From: Blautia wexlerae DSM 19850
GTDB taxonomy: Bacteria; Bacillota; Clostridia; Lachnospirales; Lachnospiraceae
Assembly: GCF_025148125.1 (NCBI RefSeq)
Contig: NZ_CP102267.1
Location: 3,234,501-3,298,500, forward strand
Length of the DNA: 64,000 bases
Direction of reading: 5' to 3'
The notes under the pieces are model-generated. The model was given only the letters and a program-made list of their open reading frames with translations. It was not told the origin of the DNA and did not search any database. Each line of letters begins with the position of its first letter. The stretch's first letter is position 1. The position numbers and the translations under genes are program-made. Of the stretch, positions 47,302-54,517 are shown piece by piece.

Positions 47302-48179
47302 AGCGTGTCTGAAAAACATTTTAAATTGTTTATTTTAACCAAATTAATATTGAGGCGATACAAATAAATCCCAAGTAGGTTGCAGCTAATTTGTCATAAC
47401 GTGTAGCGATTCGTCGGAATGCTTTTAATTTCAGAAAATACTTTTCTACTAAATGGCGTTCTTTGTATAACCACCAATCACAATGACGTTCAAATTTAGC
47501 TCCCTTTCGGGATGGAATGGTTGGCTCTCCACCGCGTGCGTACACATAATCAAGCAATTTATTACTGTCATATCCTCGGTCAGCTAACACATTGCTTCCG
47601 TTTATTTCAATTTGATCGAGCAAAGGGATTGCATAATTGATATCATTACGCTGTCCCTCACTGATCATTAAATAAACTGGATATCCATAGGCATCTACTA
47701 CCGCATGGATTTTGGTCTTGGCTCCTCCACGACTATGCCCGATTTCATTTGAAGGCCCCCTTTTTTTGCACCGGCACTATCTTTGGTGCGCCTGGATAAT
47801 AGAAGCATCAATGGATAATTCTTCCAATTCTGCTTCAAGACTTAAAATACGGAAAATATTATCAAGGATACCATCATCGATCCATTTTCGGAATCGGCTA
47901 TAGACAGTTTTCCATGAACCATAACGTTCAGGAAGATCGCGCCAAGGTGCCCCACTACGTGCAAGCCATACAATTCCATTCATAATGATACGATTGTCTT
48001 TCCTTGGACGTCCTTGTTTTCCAGTATTTTCAGGAGGTAATAAAGGTTCAATGCGAAGCCATTCTTCATCAGTCAACTCATATCGTCTCAACATAGTGAA
48101 CACCCCTTTTTCTTTATTTTATCATGAAAAAGGGAAATAAAACATGCGTTTTGTGCAATTTTTATTTTTCAGACACGCT
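47302..48179 (-). mobile_element. IS5-family-like insertion sequence (878 bp)
   Basis: The inverted terminal repeats begin AGCGTGTCTGAAAAA at 47302 and end TTTTTCAGACACGCT at 48179. Both ends touch CTAG (47298-47301 and 48180-48183), matching a YTAR-type 4-bp duplication known for IS5 relatives. It carries one interrupted transposase frame on the minus strand. It sits between the murB promoter region and further CTAG-bounded elements. Confidence 0.85.
47330..48103 (-). pseudogene. IS5-type DDE transposase, interrupted by frameshifts
   Basis: The N-terminal half reads MLRRYELTDEEWLRIEPLLP, GRPRKDNRIIMNGIVWLARS and GAPWRDLPERYGSWKTVYSR, to SIDASIIQAHQR with the first catalytic Asp. It stops at 47777-47779. 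The same frame resumes as GPSNEIGHSRGGAKTKIHAV, then NVLADRGYDSNKLLDYVYA (second Asp) and KERHLVEKYFLKLKAFRRI (Glu). The 9 residues between, DSAGAKKGG, are found in a shifted frame across an A7G5 run. Two compensating single-base changes, or a programmed shift, are needed for a full product. Confidence 0.8.
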
Positions 48180-48183
48180 CTAG

Positions 48184-48340
48184 TGTGCCAACAAGTTGAT
48201 TTCTCGAACAATCTTGCGTCTAAATTTCTTATTTCCGCGTTGTCGTCGGTCGCCGTAGCCACCGCTACGCCTCCTTCCTCCGCCTTGAAATAAGAAAATT
48301 TATCCTGCAAGATTGTTTCAAGAATCAACTTGTCGGCACA
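48184..48340. mobile_element. 157-bp palindromic element between CTAG sites (TGTGCC type)
   Basis: It starts TGTGCCAACAAGTTGATT and ends with the inverted AATCAACTTGTCGGCACA. Inner arms TTCTTATTTC and GAAATAAGAA also pair. CTAG lies at both borders (48180-48183, 48341-48344), the left one shared with the IS. No gene. Confidence 0.75.
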
Positions 48341-48344
48341 CTAG

Positions 48345-48501
48345 TACATCGTTTCGTAAATAACTATACCAATCGCGTAGGATGCGGATTCGAGTGTGCT
48401 GGTATAAAAACGCAGGCGTAGCGGGCTACGCTGAGGCTTTTAGACCTGTGCAATCGGATTCGCAGACAAGTGAGTGGTATAGTTATTTCGAAAACGATGT
48501 A
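48345..48501. mobile_element. 157-bp palindromic element between CTAG sites (TACATCG type)
   Basis: It starts TACATCGTTTCGTAAATAAC and ends with the inverted TTATTTCGAAAACGATGTA. CTAG borders lie at 48341-48344 and 48502-48505. The right half is repeated at 29043-29118. The centre GCGTAGC/GCTACGC closes the hairpin. No gene. Confidence 0.75.
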
Positions 48502-48532
48502 CTAGAGTGTCAGATAATACAGTCATTATACT

Positions 48533-48675
48533 GTTACTGTTCACTCCGTTCTCAGTAACTTAGCCAAAATTCATTCCAGATTGCCTGCGGCAATAGAATT
48601 TTGGCTTGTATGTCTCAGAATTTTGGCACATTCATGCAAAAATACCTCGCGGGATAGCGGTGTGTGAACAGTAAC
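48533..48675 (+). mobile_element. 143-bp MITE-like element, second copy, with 8-bp target duplication
   Basis: The ends GTTACTGTTCAC and GTGTGAACAGTAAC are inverted. It is flanked by perfect direct repeats ATTATACT at 48525-48532 and 48676-48683. It has the same length and orientation as the copy at 17401-17543, with a few substitutions. No coding capacity. Confidence 0.87.
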
Positions 48676-48744
48676 ATTATACTATCTCTCTCTCCAAAAG
48701 TACAGTTATTCATACACTCTTTTGCTGCCGGATATATTACCAGG

Positions 48745-48771
48745 GTTACTGTTCACTCTGTTCTCAGCAAC
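48745..48771. repeat. 27-bp GTTACTG palindrome without clear target duplication
   Basis: Starts GTTACTGTTCACTC and ends TTCTCAGCAAC, a slightly decayed version of the minimal element. The 8 flanking bases on the two sides differ. It lies about 165 bp upstream of spoVAB. Confidence 0.6.
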
Positions 48772-48785
48772 AAATGAATGACAGT

Positions 48786-48814
48786 GTATATATTTTTATA
48801 TTTCTGCCATAATA
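48786..48814 (+). promoter_or_regulatory. Candidate forespore (sigma-G-type) promoter for spoVA
   Basis: GTATA (48786-48790), a 17-base spacer and CATAATA (48808-48814) fit the sigma-G pattern recalled for Bacillus (GNATR, 17-18, CATnnTA). It lies about 95 bp ahead of spoVAB. The spoVA genes are known forespore genes. Confidence 0.5.
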
Positions 48815-48910
48815 CATATCACAGATATATCTGTCCGGTGCTTCACAATAACAGACTGCCGGACAGTTACCCGGAAACTTCTTTTGTTGTCGGCAGGATC
48901 GGAGGCACTT

Positions 48911-49330
48911 ATGTTAGAGCAGATTTTTCTCGGATTTACAGGACTATGTTCCGGTTTTATTATTGCCGGAGGACTAACCGGTCTTATGATCGGCCTTTCT
49001 ATTATTCCCAGATATGCAGGAATTACCCACACAGCAGATCATATATTGCTGTACGAAGACATCACATTCTGGGGAACCGAACTTGGAAACCTGTTCTTTC
49101 TTTTTCACTGGAATATCCGGTTCGGCACCCCGTTTCTGATTCTGTACGGGCTCTTTTCAGGGATTTTCCTTGGTGGATGGATCATGGCCCTGGCAGAGAT
49201 GGCAGATATTTTCCCTATCTTTGCCAGAAGAAGCAGATTCCAGAGAGGTCTTTCTTTTACAATCCTGTGCATAGCCGCCGGCAAAACTGTCGGGGCACTG
49301 ATTTACTATTATAACGGATGGCTGCCATAA
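48911..49330 (+). CDS. spoVAB: Stage V sporulation protein AB
   Basis: 139 residues from the ATG at 48911, which has GGAGG five bases upstream; a frame extending upstream to 48884 is rejected. It has four predicted membrane helices (IFLGFTGLCSGFIIAGGLTG, then LMIGLSIIPRYAGITHTADH, GIFLGGWIMALAEMADIFPI and a final helix). SpoVAB belongs to the inner-forespore-membrane channel set that moves dipicolinate. Here it comes first in the block, whereas in Bacillus spoVAA precedes it. Confidence 0.85.
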   Translation: MLEQIFLGFTGLCSGFIIAGGLTGLMIGLSIIPRYAGITHTADHILLYEDITFWGTELGNLFFLFHWNIRFGTPFLILYGLFSGIFLGGWIMALAEMADIFPIFARRSRFQRGLSFTILCIAAGKTVGALIYYYNGWLP

Positions 49331-49374
49331 TTTCCAGCTAATCTTTAACATCAGTGCCAAAAAAGCAGCAATCG

Positions 49375-49401
49375 ATTACTCTTTACTCCGTTCTCAGTAA
49401 C
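49375..49401. repeat. Decayed 27-bp GTTACTG palindrome
   Basis: ATTACTCTTTACTCCG..TCTCAGTAAC lies between spoVAB and spoVAC. It is followed by CTAGTGTGCC (49402-49411), the left end of the 157-bp TGTGCC element. Confidence 0.5.
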
Positions 49402-49447
49402 CTAGTGTGCCAAAATTTCGGATTTTCAATCAGAAAGGTTTTATATT

Positions 49448-49912
49448 ATGTCAGACAATAATCTCAGTCAGAAAAAACAGAAACAATATGAAGAATACGT
49501 AAAAGCAGTCACTCCTGTCCACAGCCTGCCACTGAATATGTGCAAAGCATTTTTCACAGGCGGAGTCATCTGTGTTGTTGGACAGGTCATCTTAAATTAC
49601 GCAGATAACCTTGGGCTGGACAAAGATACCGCCGGCTCCTGGTGTTCCCTTATCCTGATCCTTTTCAGTGTGATCCTCACAGGATGTAATCTTTATTCCA
49701 AAATCGGCAGATTCGGCGGTGCCGGAAGCCTTGTCCCGATCACCGGTTTTGCCAATTCCGTAGCTTCCTCTGCGATCGAATATAAGGCAGAAGGACAGGT
49801 ATTCGGCATCGGATGCAAAATATTTACGATCGCAGGACCCGTAATTCTTTATGGAATCCTGAGTTCATGGATTCTCGGTGTGATTTATTATCTTTTTACA
49901 ATGATCCCGTAA
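49448..49912 (+). CDS. spoVAC: Stage V sporulation protein AC
   Basis: 154 residues. Membrane protein of the SpoVAC/SpoVAEB family: VHSLPLNMCKAFFTGGVICV, then GAGSLVPITGFANSVASSAI. In Bacillus SpoVAC acts as the mechanosensitive dipicolinate channel during germination. It begins the conserved AC-AD-AE trio. Confidence 0.95.
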   Translation: MSDNNLSQKKQKQYEEYVKAVTPVHSLPLNMCKAFFTGGVICVVGQVILNYADNLGLDKDTAGSWCSLILILFSVILTGCNLYSKIGRFGGAGSLVPITGFANSVASSAIEYKAEGQVFGIGCKIFTIAGPVILYGILSSWILGVIYYLFTMIP

Positions 49913-49981
49913 CTATTCAGCATCCATATCCTGAGAGGTGTTTTTGCATAAGAATCATACAATTATACAAGGAGGTTTCCT

Positions 49982-51064
49982 ATGAACAGACAAATGACCT
50001 GCGGTACATCCAGCATTTCATTTCAGAATCCTGTCTTTATCCAGAGCTGTGCTTCTGTTGTCAGCCGGAAAGAAGGAGAAGGGCCATTGGGCGCATACTT
50101 TGATACCATATGTGAAGATCCCATGTTTGGAACAGATACCTGGGAAGCTGCAGAAAGCACTCTGCAAAAACAGGCCGCTCTGCTGGCAATCAAAAAAAAC
50201 GGCCTCACCTGTTCCGATATACAGCTTCTTTTTGCAGGCGACCTGCTGGCTCAGACATCAGCCTCTTCTTTCGGAACCGCTGATCTGAAAATTCCTTTTT
50301 ACGGTCTTTTCGGAGCATGCTCCACTATGGGAGAGTCTCTTTCCCTTGGTTCAATGTGTATCGACGGCGGGTACGGAAAATATATCCTCTGCGCAACTTC
50401 CAGCCACTTTGCCAGCGCAGAAAAAGAATTTCGTTTTCCCCTGGGATATGGAAATCAAAGGCCCTTATCTGCTACCTGGACAGTCACCGGTGCCGGAGCC
50501 TGTATACTTGGATATGAACCGCCACCACGCCCGGACAACAAAACACTAAACACACTCCGTAACCGCAATATCTGTGCAGTTATAACAGGAATCACCACCG
50601 GAAGACTGATTGACTTTGGATTTAGGGATTCCCTCAATATGGGAGCTTGCATGGCTCCTGCTGCCTGCGACACCATAGCCCGAAATCTTCAGGATTTTCA
50701 CCGAAAACCATCCGATTATGATGCCATCTTCACCGGTGACCTGGGCATGGTAGGACAGACAATCCTGTTCGACCTTCTCACAGAAAAAGGATTTGATATC
50801 TCATCTGTCCATCAGGACTGCGGTATGCTGATCTATGATCCTCAGACTCAGGATACACATTCCGGCGGCAGTGGATGTGGATGTGCCGCCTCTGTTCTGG
50901 CAGGCTATATTCTTCCGGGTATTATACAAAAAAAATGGAAAAGGATTCTCTTTGTTCCCACAGGTGCCCTTCTGTCAAAGGTAAGCTTCAACGAGGGGGA
51001 TCCAATTCCCGGTATCGCACACGCTGTTGTAATAGAACAGTACAGGGTTCCGGATATGATGTAG
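49982..51064 (+). CDS. spoVAD: Stage V sporulation protein AD
   Basis: 360 residues, thiolase/ketoacyl-synthase fold. It opens GTSSISFQNPVFIQSCASVV and contains LKIPFYGLFGACSTMGESLS and HSGGSGCGCAASVLAGYIL. In Bacillus SpoVAD binds dipicolinic acid directly. A strong AAGGAGG site precedes the ATG. It lies between AC and AE, as expected. Confidence 0.95.
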   Translation: MNRQMTCGTSSISFQNPVFIQSCASVVSRKEGEGPLGAYFDTICEDPMFGTDTWEAAESTLQKQAALLAIKKNGLTCSDIQLLFAGDLLAQTSASSFGTADLKIPFYGLFGACSTMGESLSLGSMCIDGGYGKYILCATSSHFASAEKEFRFPLGYGNQRPLSATWTVTGAGACILGYEPPPRPDNKTLNTLRNRNICAVITGITTGRLIDFGFRDSLNMGACMAPAACDTIARNLQDFHRKPSDYDAIFTGDLGMVGQTILFDLLTEKGFDISSVHQDCGMLIYDPQTQDTHSGGSGCGCAASVLAGYILPGIIQKKWKRILFVPTGALLSKVSFNEGDPIPGIAHAVVIEQYRVPDMM

Positions 51065-51094
51065 ATACAGAAATTTTTTCAGGAGGAAAAATAC

Positions 51095-51451
51095 ATGGAC
51101 TATTTTAATGCATTCTGGACAGGCGGACTGATCTGTGCCCTGGTACAGATTCTTCTGGACAGGACAAAGCTTATGCCCGGACGGATCATGGTACTTCTGG
51201 TATGTACAGGCTCTGTTTTAAGCGCTGTCGGAATCTATCAGCCATTTGCAGAATTTGCCGGAGCAGGCGCTTCTGTTCCCCTGCTTGGTTTTGGCAATAT
51301 CCTGTGGAAAGGAATGAAAGAATCCATTGACAAAAACGGACTGATCGGACTCTTTATGGGAGGCTTTACCGCCTGCGCGGTGGGAGTCTCCGCAGCTTTG
51401 ATCTTCTCTTATTTTGCAAGCCTGATCTTCAAGCCCAAAATGAAAGGATAA
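51095..51451 (+). CDS. spoVAE: Stage V sporulation protein AE (AEb type)
   Basis: 118 residues, four hydrophobic helices: YFNAFWTGGLICALVQILLD, then GAGASVPLLGFGNILWKGMK. It is homologous to SpoVAC and a membrane part of the dipicolinate channel. AGGAGG lies 8 bases before the ATG. Confidence 0.94.
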   Translation: MDYFNAFWTGGLICALVQILLDRTKLMPGRIMVLLVCTGSVLSAVGIYQPFAEFAGAGASVPLLGFGNILWKGMKESIDKNGLIGLFMGGFTACAVGVSAALIFSYFASLIFKPKMKG

Positions 51452-51457
51452 CATACC

Positions 51458-52072
51458 ATGAGTGATACTCTCTATTTACAGTTAGATCAGAATATCCAGA
51501 TAAACCATCCACACATTTATCTTCAGGACATTGCAAAACTTTCCTGCAGCAACAGTAAAATTCTGAATCGGCTCCGGGTGATGCCGGTTATAAATCTTGA
51601 CCCGGATAAACCAGGACGTTATGTAATGTCTGTTATGGATCTGATCTCCGAAATCAAAAAAAAAGAACCGGACCTTGAAATCAATAATATTGGAGAAGCC
51701 GACTTTATCATCACTTTTAAAAACAAACCCGGTTCCGGACTTGTCTGGCAGTGGTGCAAGATTATTTTCGTCGGTCTTGCCGCCTTTTTCGGTGCAGGTT
51801 TCTCTATCATGACATTTAATAACGATGTAGATGTCGGTGGTCTCTTCTCGCAGATCTATACCCAGGTCACAGGACAGACTTCCGGTCATTTTACTGTTCT
51901 TGAAATCACTTATTCCATAGGAATCGGACTTGGGGTACTTTTCTTCTTCAATCATTTCGGTCATATGAAAATAACAGATGATCCAACACCTATGCAGATA
52001 CAGATGCGTCTGTACGAGGAAAATGTTAATAAAACTCTTATCAAAGACATTGACCGTACTTCCGAAAAGTGA
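51458..52072 (+). CDS. spoVAA: Stage V sporulation protein AA
   Basis: 204 residues. The N-terminal soluble part (about 1-95) reads LYLQLDQNIQINHPHIYLQD, IAKLSCSNSKILNRLRV. Two membrane helices follow (WCKIIFVGLAAFFGAGFSIM and an ITYSIGIGLGVLFFFNHFG helix). This matches SpoVAA. It lies 6 bases after spoVAE, so the order is AB-AC-AD-AE-AA rather than AA-AB-AC-AD-AE. Confidence 0.85.
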   Translation: MSDTLYLQLDQNIQINHPHIYLQDIAKLSCSNSKILNRLRVMPVINLDPDKPGRYVMSVMDLISEIKKKEPDLEINNIGEADFIITFKNKPGSGLVWQWCKIIFVGLAAFFGAGFSIMTFNNDVDVGGLFSQIYTQVTGQTSGHFTVLEITYSIGIGLGVLFFFNHFGHMKITDDPTPMQIQMRLYEENVNKTLIKDIDRTSEK

Positions 52073-52086
52073 TATACTTCGATAGC

Positions 52087-52130
52087 CGAGTGTTCGAAAC
52101 CTTCCACTCGTAAAACAAATACTAAAGGAG
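52087..52130 (+). promoter_or_regulatory. preQ1-I-type riboswitch before queT
   Basis: A 6-bp stem CGAGTG (52087-52092) with CACTCG (52105-52110) encloses a 12-base loop TTCGAAACCTTC. An A-rich strand (TAAAACAAATACTA) follows. CCTT in the loop can pair with AAGG of the ribosome site (52125-52128), forming an H-type pseudoknot. This is the preQ1 class I layout. Ligand binding would hide the ribosome site of the transporter. Confidence 0.75.
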
Positions 52131-52140
52131 ATAATCAAAT

Positions 52141-52638
52141 ATGAAAAACAAAGGTACTCAGTTTCTGGCAGAAGCAGCAGTGATCGGAGCTATTTATGTG
52201 GTTCTGACTCTTTTATTCGCACCACTCAGCTATGGCGAAATTCAGATTCGCTTTTCGGAAGCACTGACCATCCTGCCATTCTTTACACCGGCTGCGATTC
52301 CGGGGTTATTTGTGGGATGTATCATTGCCAATCTCTTTGGCGGTGCCATTCCTGTAGACATTATTTTCGGAAGCATCGCAACACTGATCGGAGCAGTATT
52401 TACTTACAGACTCCGCAGCTGCAACCGTTTTCTTGCGCCGATCCCGCCGATTGTTTCCAATGCAGTCATCGTGCCATTCGTACTTCACTTCGGATACGGA
52501 GTAAATCTTCCGATTCCGCTTATGATGCTTACCGTAGGTATCGGAGAAGTAGTTTCCTGTGGTGTAGTAGGACTGATTCTTCAGACAGCCCTTCTGAAAT
52601 ACAAAAATGTGATCTTCAGATCACAGAGAACTGTATAA
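52141..52638 (+). CDS. queT: Queuosine-precursor transporter, QueT family
   Basis: 165 residues with about five to six membrane helices: FLAEAAVIGAIYVVLTLLFA, then the family signature YGEIQIRFSEALTILPFFTP and AIPGLFVGCIIANLFGG. This is an ECF-type substrate-binding (S) component of the QueT group, which imports preQ0/preQ1. The preQ1-type riboswitch directly in front supports the assignment. The start has AAGGAG inside the riboswitch. Confidence 0.9.
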   Translation: MKNKGTQFLAEAAVIGAIYVVLTLLFAPLSYGEIQIRFSEALTILPFFTPAAIPGLFVGCIIANLFGGAIPVDIIFGSIATLIGAVFTYRLRSCNRFLAPIPPIVSNAVIVPFVLHFGYGVNLPIPLMMLTVGIGEVVSCGVVGLILQTALLKYKNVIFRSQRTV

Positions 52639-52670
52639 CTTACGATATATAACAATAAAGATATTATAGC

Positions 52671-52712
52671 AAAAAGAGTGTGCAATATTATAGTAATCCG
52701 CACACTCTTTTT
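52671..52712. terminator. Bidirectional terminator between queT and sigF
   Basis: AAAAAGAGTGTGC pairs with GCACACTCTTTTT around a 16-base loop. A 27-bp element is inserted directly at the end of its T-tract. Confidence 0.88.
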
Positions 52713-52739
52713 GTTACTGTTCACTCCGTTCACAGTAAC
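52713..52739. mobile_element. 27-bp minimal GTTACTG palindrome with 8-bp target duplication
   Basis: It starts GTTACTGTTCACTCC and ends GTTCACAGTAAC. Flanking direct repeats are CTCTTTTT at 52705-52712 and 52740-52747. The target was the terminator T-tract, so the tract is now present twice. Confidence 0.82.
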
Positions 52740-52809
52740 CTCTTTTTTATTTACCTCTTCAGAGAATACTCCACCTTCTACAAGCGGTGAGTTAATTACT
52801 CCCATCTGC

Positions 52810-53523
52810 TTATACCTGCTTTTTAAGTTCCTTCAGAATCCGCTTTTCCATCCTGGACACTTGGACCTGGGAAATTCCCATCTCTGCCGCAATCTCCGTC
52901 TGCGTCATATCCTTAAAATATCTCATACCGATCAGCTGACGTTCTCTTGCATCCAGTTTTTTCAGGATTTCATCCAGAAAAATCCTGTTCAGTGCTGCAT
53001 CCTGTCCATTTTCTTTTTCCTGGAGCCTGTCCATAAGCGAAATATCATTTCCATCTCCCTGATAGATAATTTTGTGCAAAGATTCCACTTCAGCTCCTGA
53101 TTCCATCGACATCACCACTTCATCTACTGAAAGTTCTGTCGCTTTCGCAACTTCCTCCAGTATCGGTTCACGTCCCAGTTCTTTTTCCAGTGCTTCTCTC
53201 GCAGAATAAATTCTGGCACAGTTCTCTTTCAGGTTTCTGCTCACCTTAAGCATCCCGTCATCCCTCAGATAGCGTCTGATTTCACCTATGATCATGGGAA
53301 CAGCATAAGTTGAAAACTTCACATCGTACGAAATATCAAAACGATCTATGGCTTTCAGTAGCCCAATGCTTCCTATCTGCACGATATCTTCCATTTCCAC
53401 ACTGCGCCCGGCAAATCTTTTCGCCATGCTGTACACAAGTCCTGCGTTTTCTTTAAATACAGTATCTCTTGCTTCTTTATCCCCCTGTTGTGACTTCATG
53501 ATCAGAGCAAGAGTATGGTCCAT
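52810..53523 (-). CDS. sigF: RNA polymerase forespore sigma factor sigma-F
   Basis: 237 residues. Region 2 has SMAKRFAGRSVEMEDIVQIG, SIGLLKAIDRFDISYDVKFS, TYAVPMIIGEIRRYLRDDG. Region 4 HTH is YFKDMTQTEIAAEMGISQVQ, VSRMEKRILKELKK. It directs early forespore transcription. It follows spoIIAB by 2 bases in the classic spoIIA operon. Confidence 0.96.
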   Translation of the reverse strand: MDHTLALIMKSQQGDKEARDTVFKENAGLVYSMAKRFAGRSVEMEDIVQIGSIGLLKAIDRFDISYDVKFSTYAVPMIIGEIRRYLRDDGMLKVSRNLKENCARIYSAREALEKELGREPILEEVAKATELSVDEVVMSMESGAEVESLHKIIYQGDGNDISLMDRLQEKENGQDAALNRIFLDEILKKLDARERQLIGMRYFKDMTQTEIAAEMGISQVQVSRMEKRILKELKKQV

Positions 53524-53525
53524 TC

Positions 53526-53951
53526 CTACCTCCCGATCGTCTTTTTCATATGGACAACTGTTCCATATCCCACCTGTGATTCTACTGTTACCTCATCCAT
53601 AAACGCTTCCATAAATGTAAATCCCATCCCGGAACGATCCTTCTCCGGCTTTGTTGTAAAAAGAGGCTCCATAGCTTTTGCAACGTCTCTGATCCCCACT
53701 CCCTTATCGATCACATCAACCCATAATTTCTGCCCTTCCCTTCTGCAGAAAATCTCTATCTTCTGCACCTGGCCTTCATAAGCATGAATAATACAGTTTG
53801 TCACAGCCTCTGACACAGCAGTTTTCAGATCTGCCACTTCCTCCAGAGTAGGATTCAGCTGTGTGCAGAAAGCTGCCGCCGCAACTCTTGCCAGCCCCTC
53901 ATTCTCAGGTCTGCTGTCAAAAATAATTTTCATTTCATTGGTATTTTCCAT
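53526..53951 (-). CDS. spoIIAB: Anti-sigma-F factor and kinase SpoIIAB
   Basis: 141 residues from the ATG at 53951 (MENTNEMKIIFDSRPENEGL); a longer frame to 54035 overlaps spoIIAA and lacks a site. GHKL ATPase boxes: LKTAVSEAVTNCIIHAYEG (N box), VIDKGVGIRDVAKAM (G1) and KPEKDRSGMGFTFMEAFMDE (G2). It holds sigma-F and phosphorylates SpoIIAA. Confidence 0.96.
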   Translation of the reverse strand: MENTNEMKIIFDSRPENEGLARVAAAAFCTQLNPTLEEVADLKTAVSEAVTNCIIHAYEGQVQKIEIFCRREGQKLWVDVIDKGVGIRDVAKAMEPLFTTKPEKDRSGMGFTFMEAFMDEVTVESQVGYGTVVHMKKTIGR

Positions 53952-53973
53952 AATAGTTTTCTTCCCCCTCTCT

Positions 53974-54288
53974 TTAGACTTCCCCACAGATTTCGACAAA
54001 TTTATATACCCCTGACAGATGCAGCAGCTTTTCAATATAGGAATTTACTCCTGTAGCCTGTATACAGTCACCGCGCATCCCCATCATCCGGTATCTCCCC
54101 ATGATCAGCCCTATCCCTGAACTGTCCATAAACGCTGTTCCTGAAAAATCAAATGTGATCGTTCGTATATATTTTTTCCGTATAATATCATCTGAATCTC
54201 TGCGTATCTCGTCTGTCACCATATGATCTACCTCTTTCGGTAAATGAATGATCAGGGAATTTCCCTGTATTTCAAATCTGTTCTCCAT
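53974..54288 (-). CDS. spoIIAA: Anti-sigma factor antagonist SpoIIAA
   Basis: 104 residues from the ATG at 54288, five bases after AGGAGGG; earlier in-frame ATGs overlap that site. STAS domain with the phosphorylated Ser in the motif FDFSGTAFMDSSGIGLIMGR. Dephosphorylated SpoIIAA frees sigma-F from SpoIIAB. First gene of spoIIA. Confidence 0.95.
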   Translation of the reverse strand: MENRFEIQGNSLIIHLPKEVDHMVTDEIRRDSDDIIRKKYIRTITFDFSGTAFMDSSGIGLIMGRYRMMGMRGDCIQATGVNSYIEKLLHLSGVYKFVEICGEV

Positions 54289-54381
54289 CATATCCCTCCT
54301 CACTTTTTGTCAGACGAATGTTCGCAATCCACTTTGCAGTGTAGCTCTACATCAAATAACTGTTTATTGCTTTTCGCAGCC

Positions 54382-54400
54382 TTTTTCAGACACGCTCCAG
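54382..54400 (-). repeat. Solitary IS5-like terminal repeat
   Basis: TTTTTCAGACACGCTCCAG equals the right end of the IS at 47302-48179 for 15 bases. It lies in the spacer upstream of spoIIAA with no partner end. The nearby 54309-54330 carries the GAATGTTCGCAATCC motif shared with 8972 and 18374. Confidence 0.55.
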
Positions 54401-54420
54401 GGAACTTACTTGATTCGGTA

Positions 54421-54453
54421 AAAAAAAGAGACACATGACTTCCATGCATCTCT
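54421..54453 (-). terminator. Terminator after the zinc-ribbon/TPR gene
   Basis: On the minus strand AGAGATGCATG pairs with CATGTGTCTCT (one mismatch) and runs into eight T. Confidence 0.8.
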
Positions 54454-54517
54454 TTTGTATCTTTACATCTTCTTATGATATTTCATGTCTTCTGCCACAT
54501 CAAAATGAAAAATGGTA

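Noticed and set aside
48778-49314. Second plus-strand frame overlapping spoVAB
   Set aside because: Arginine/tyrosine-rich shadow frame; the spoVAB frame has the ribosome site and membrane helices.
51482-52138. Long antisense frame opposite spoVAA
   Set aside because: It lies wholly opposite a recognisable gene and its product shows no domain. It is a shadow frame.
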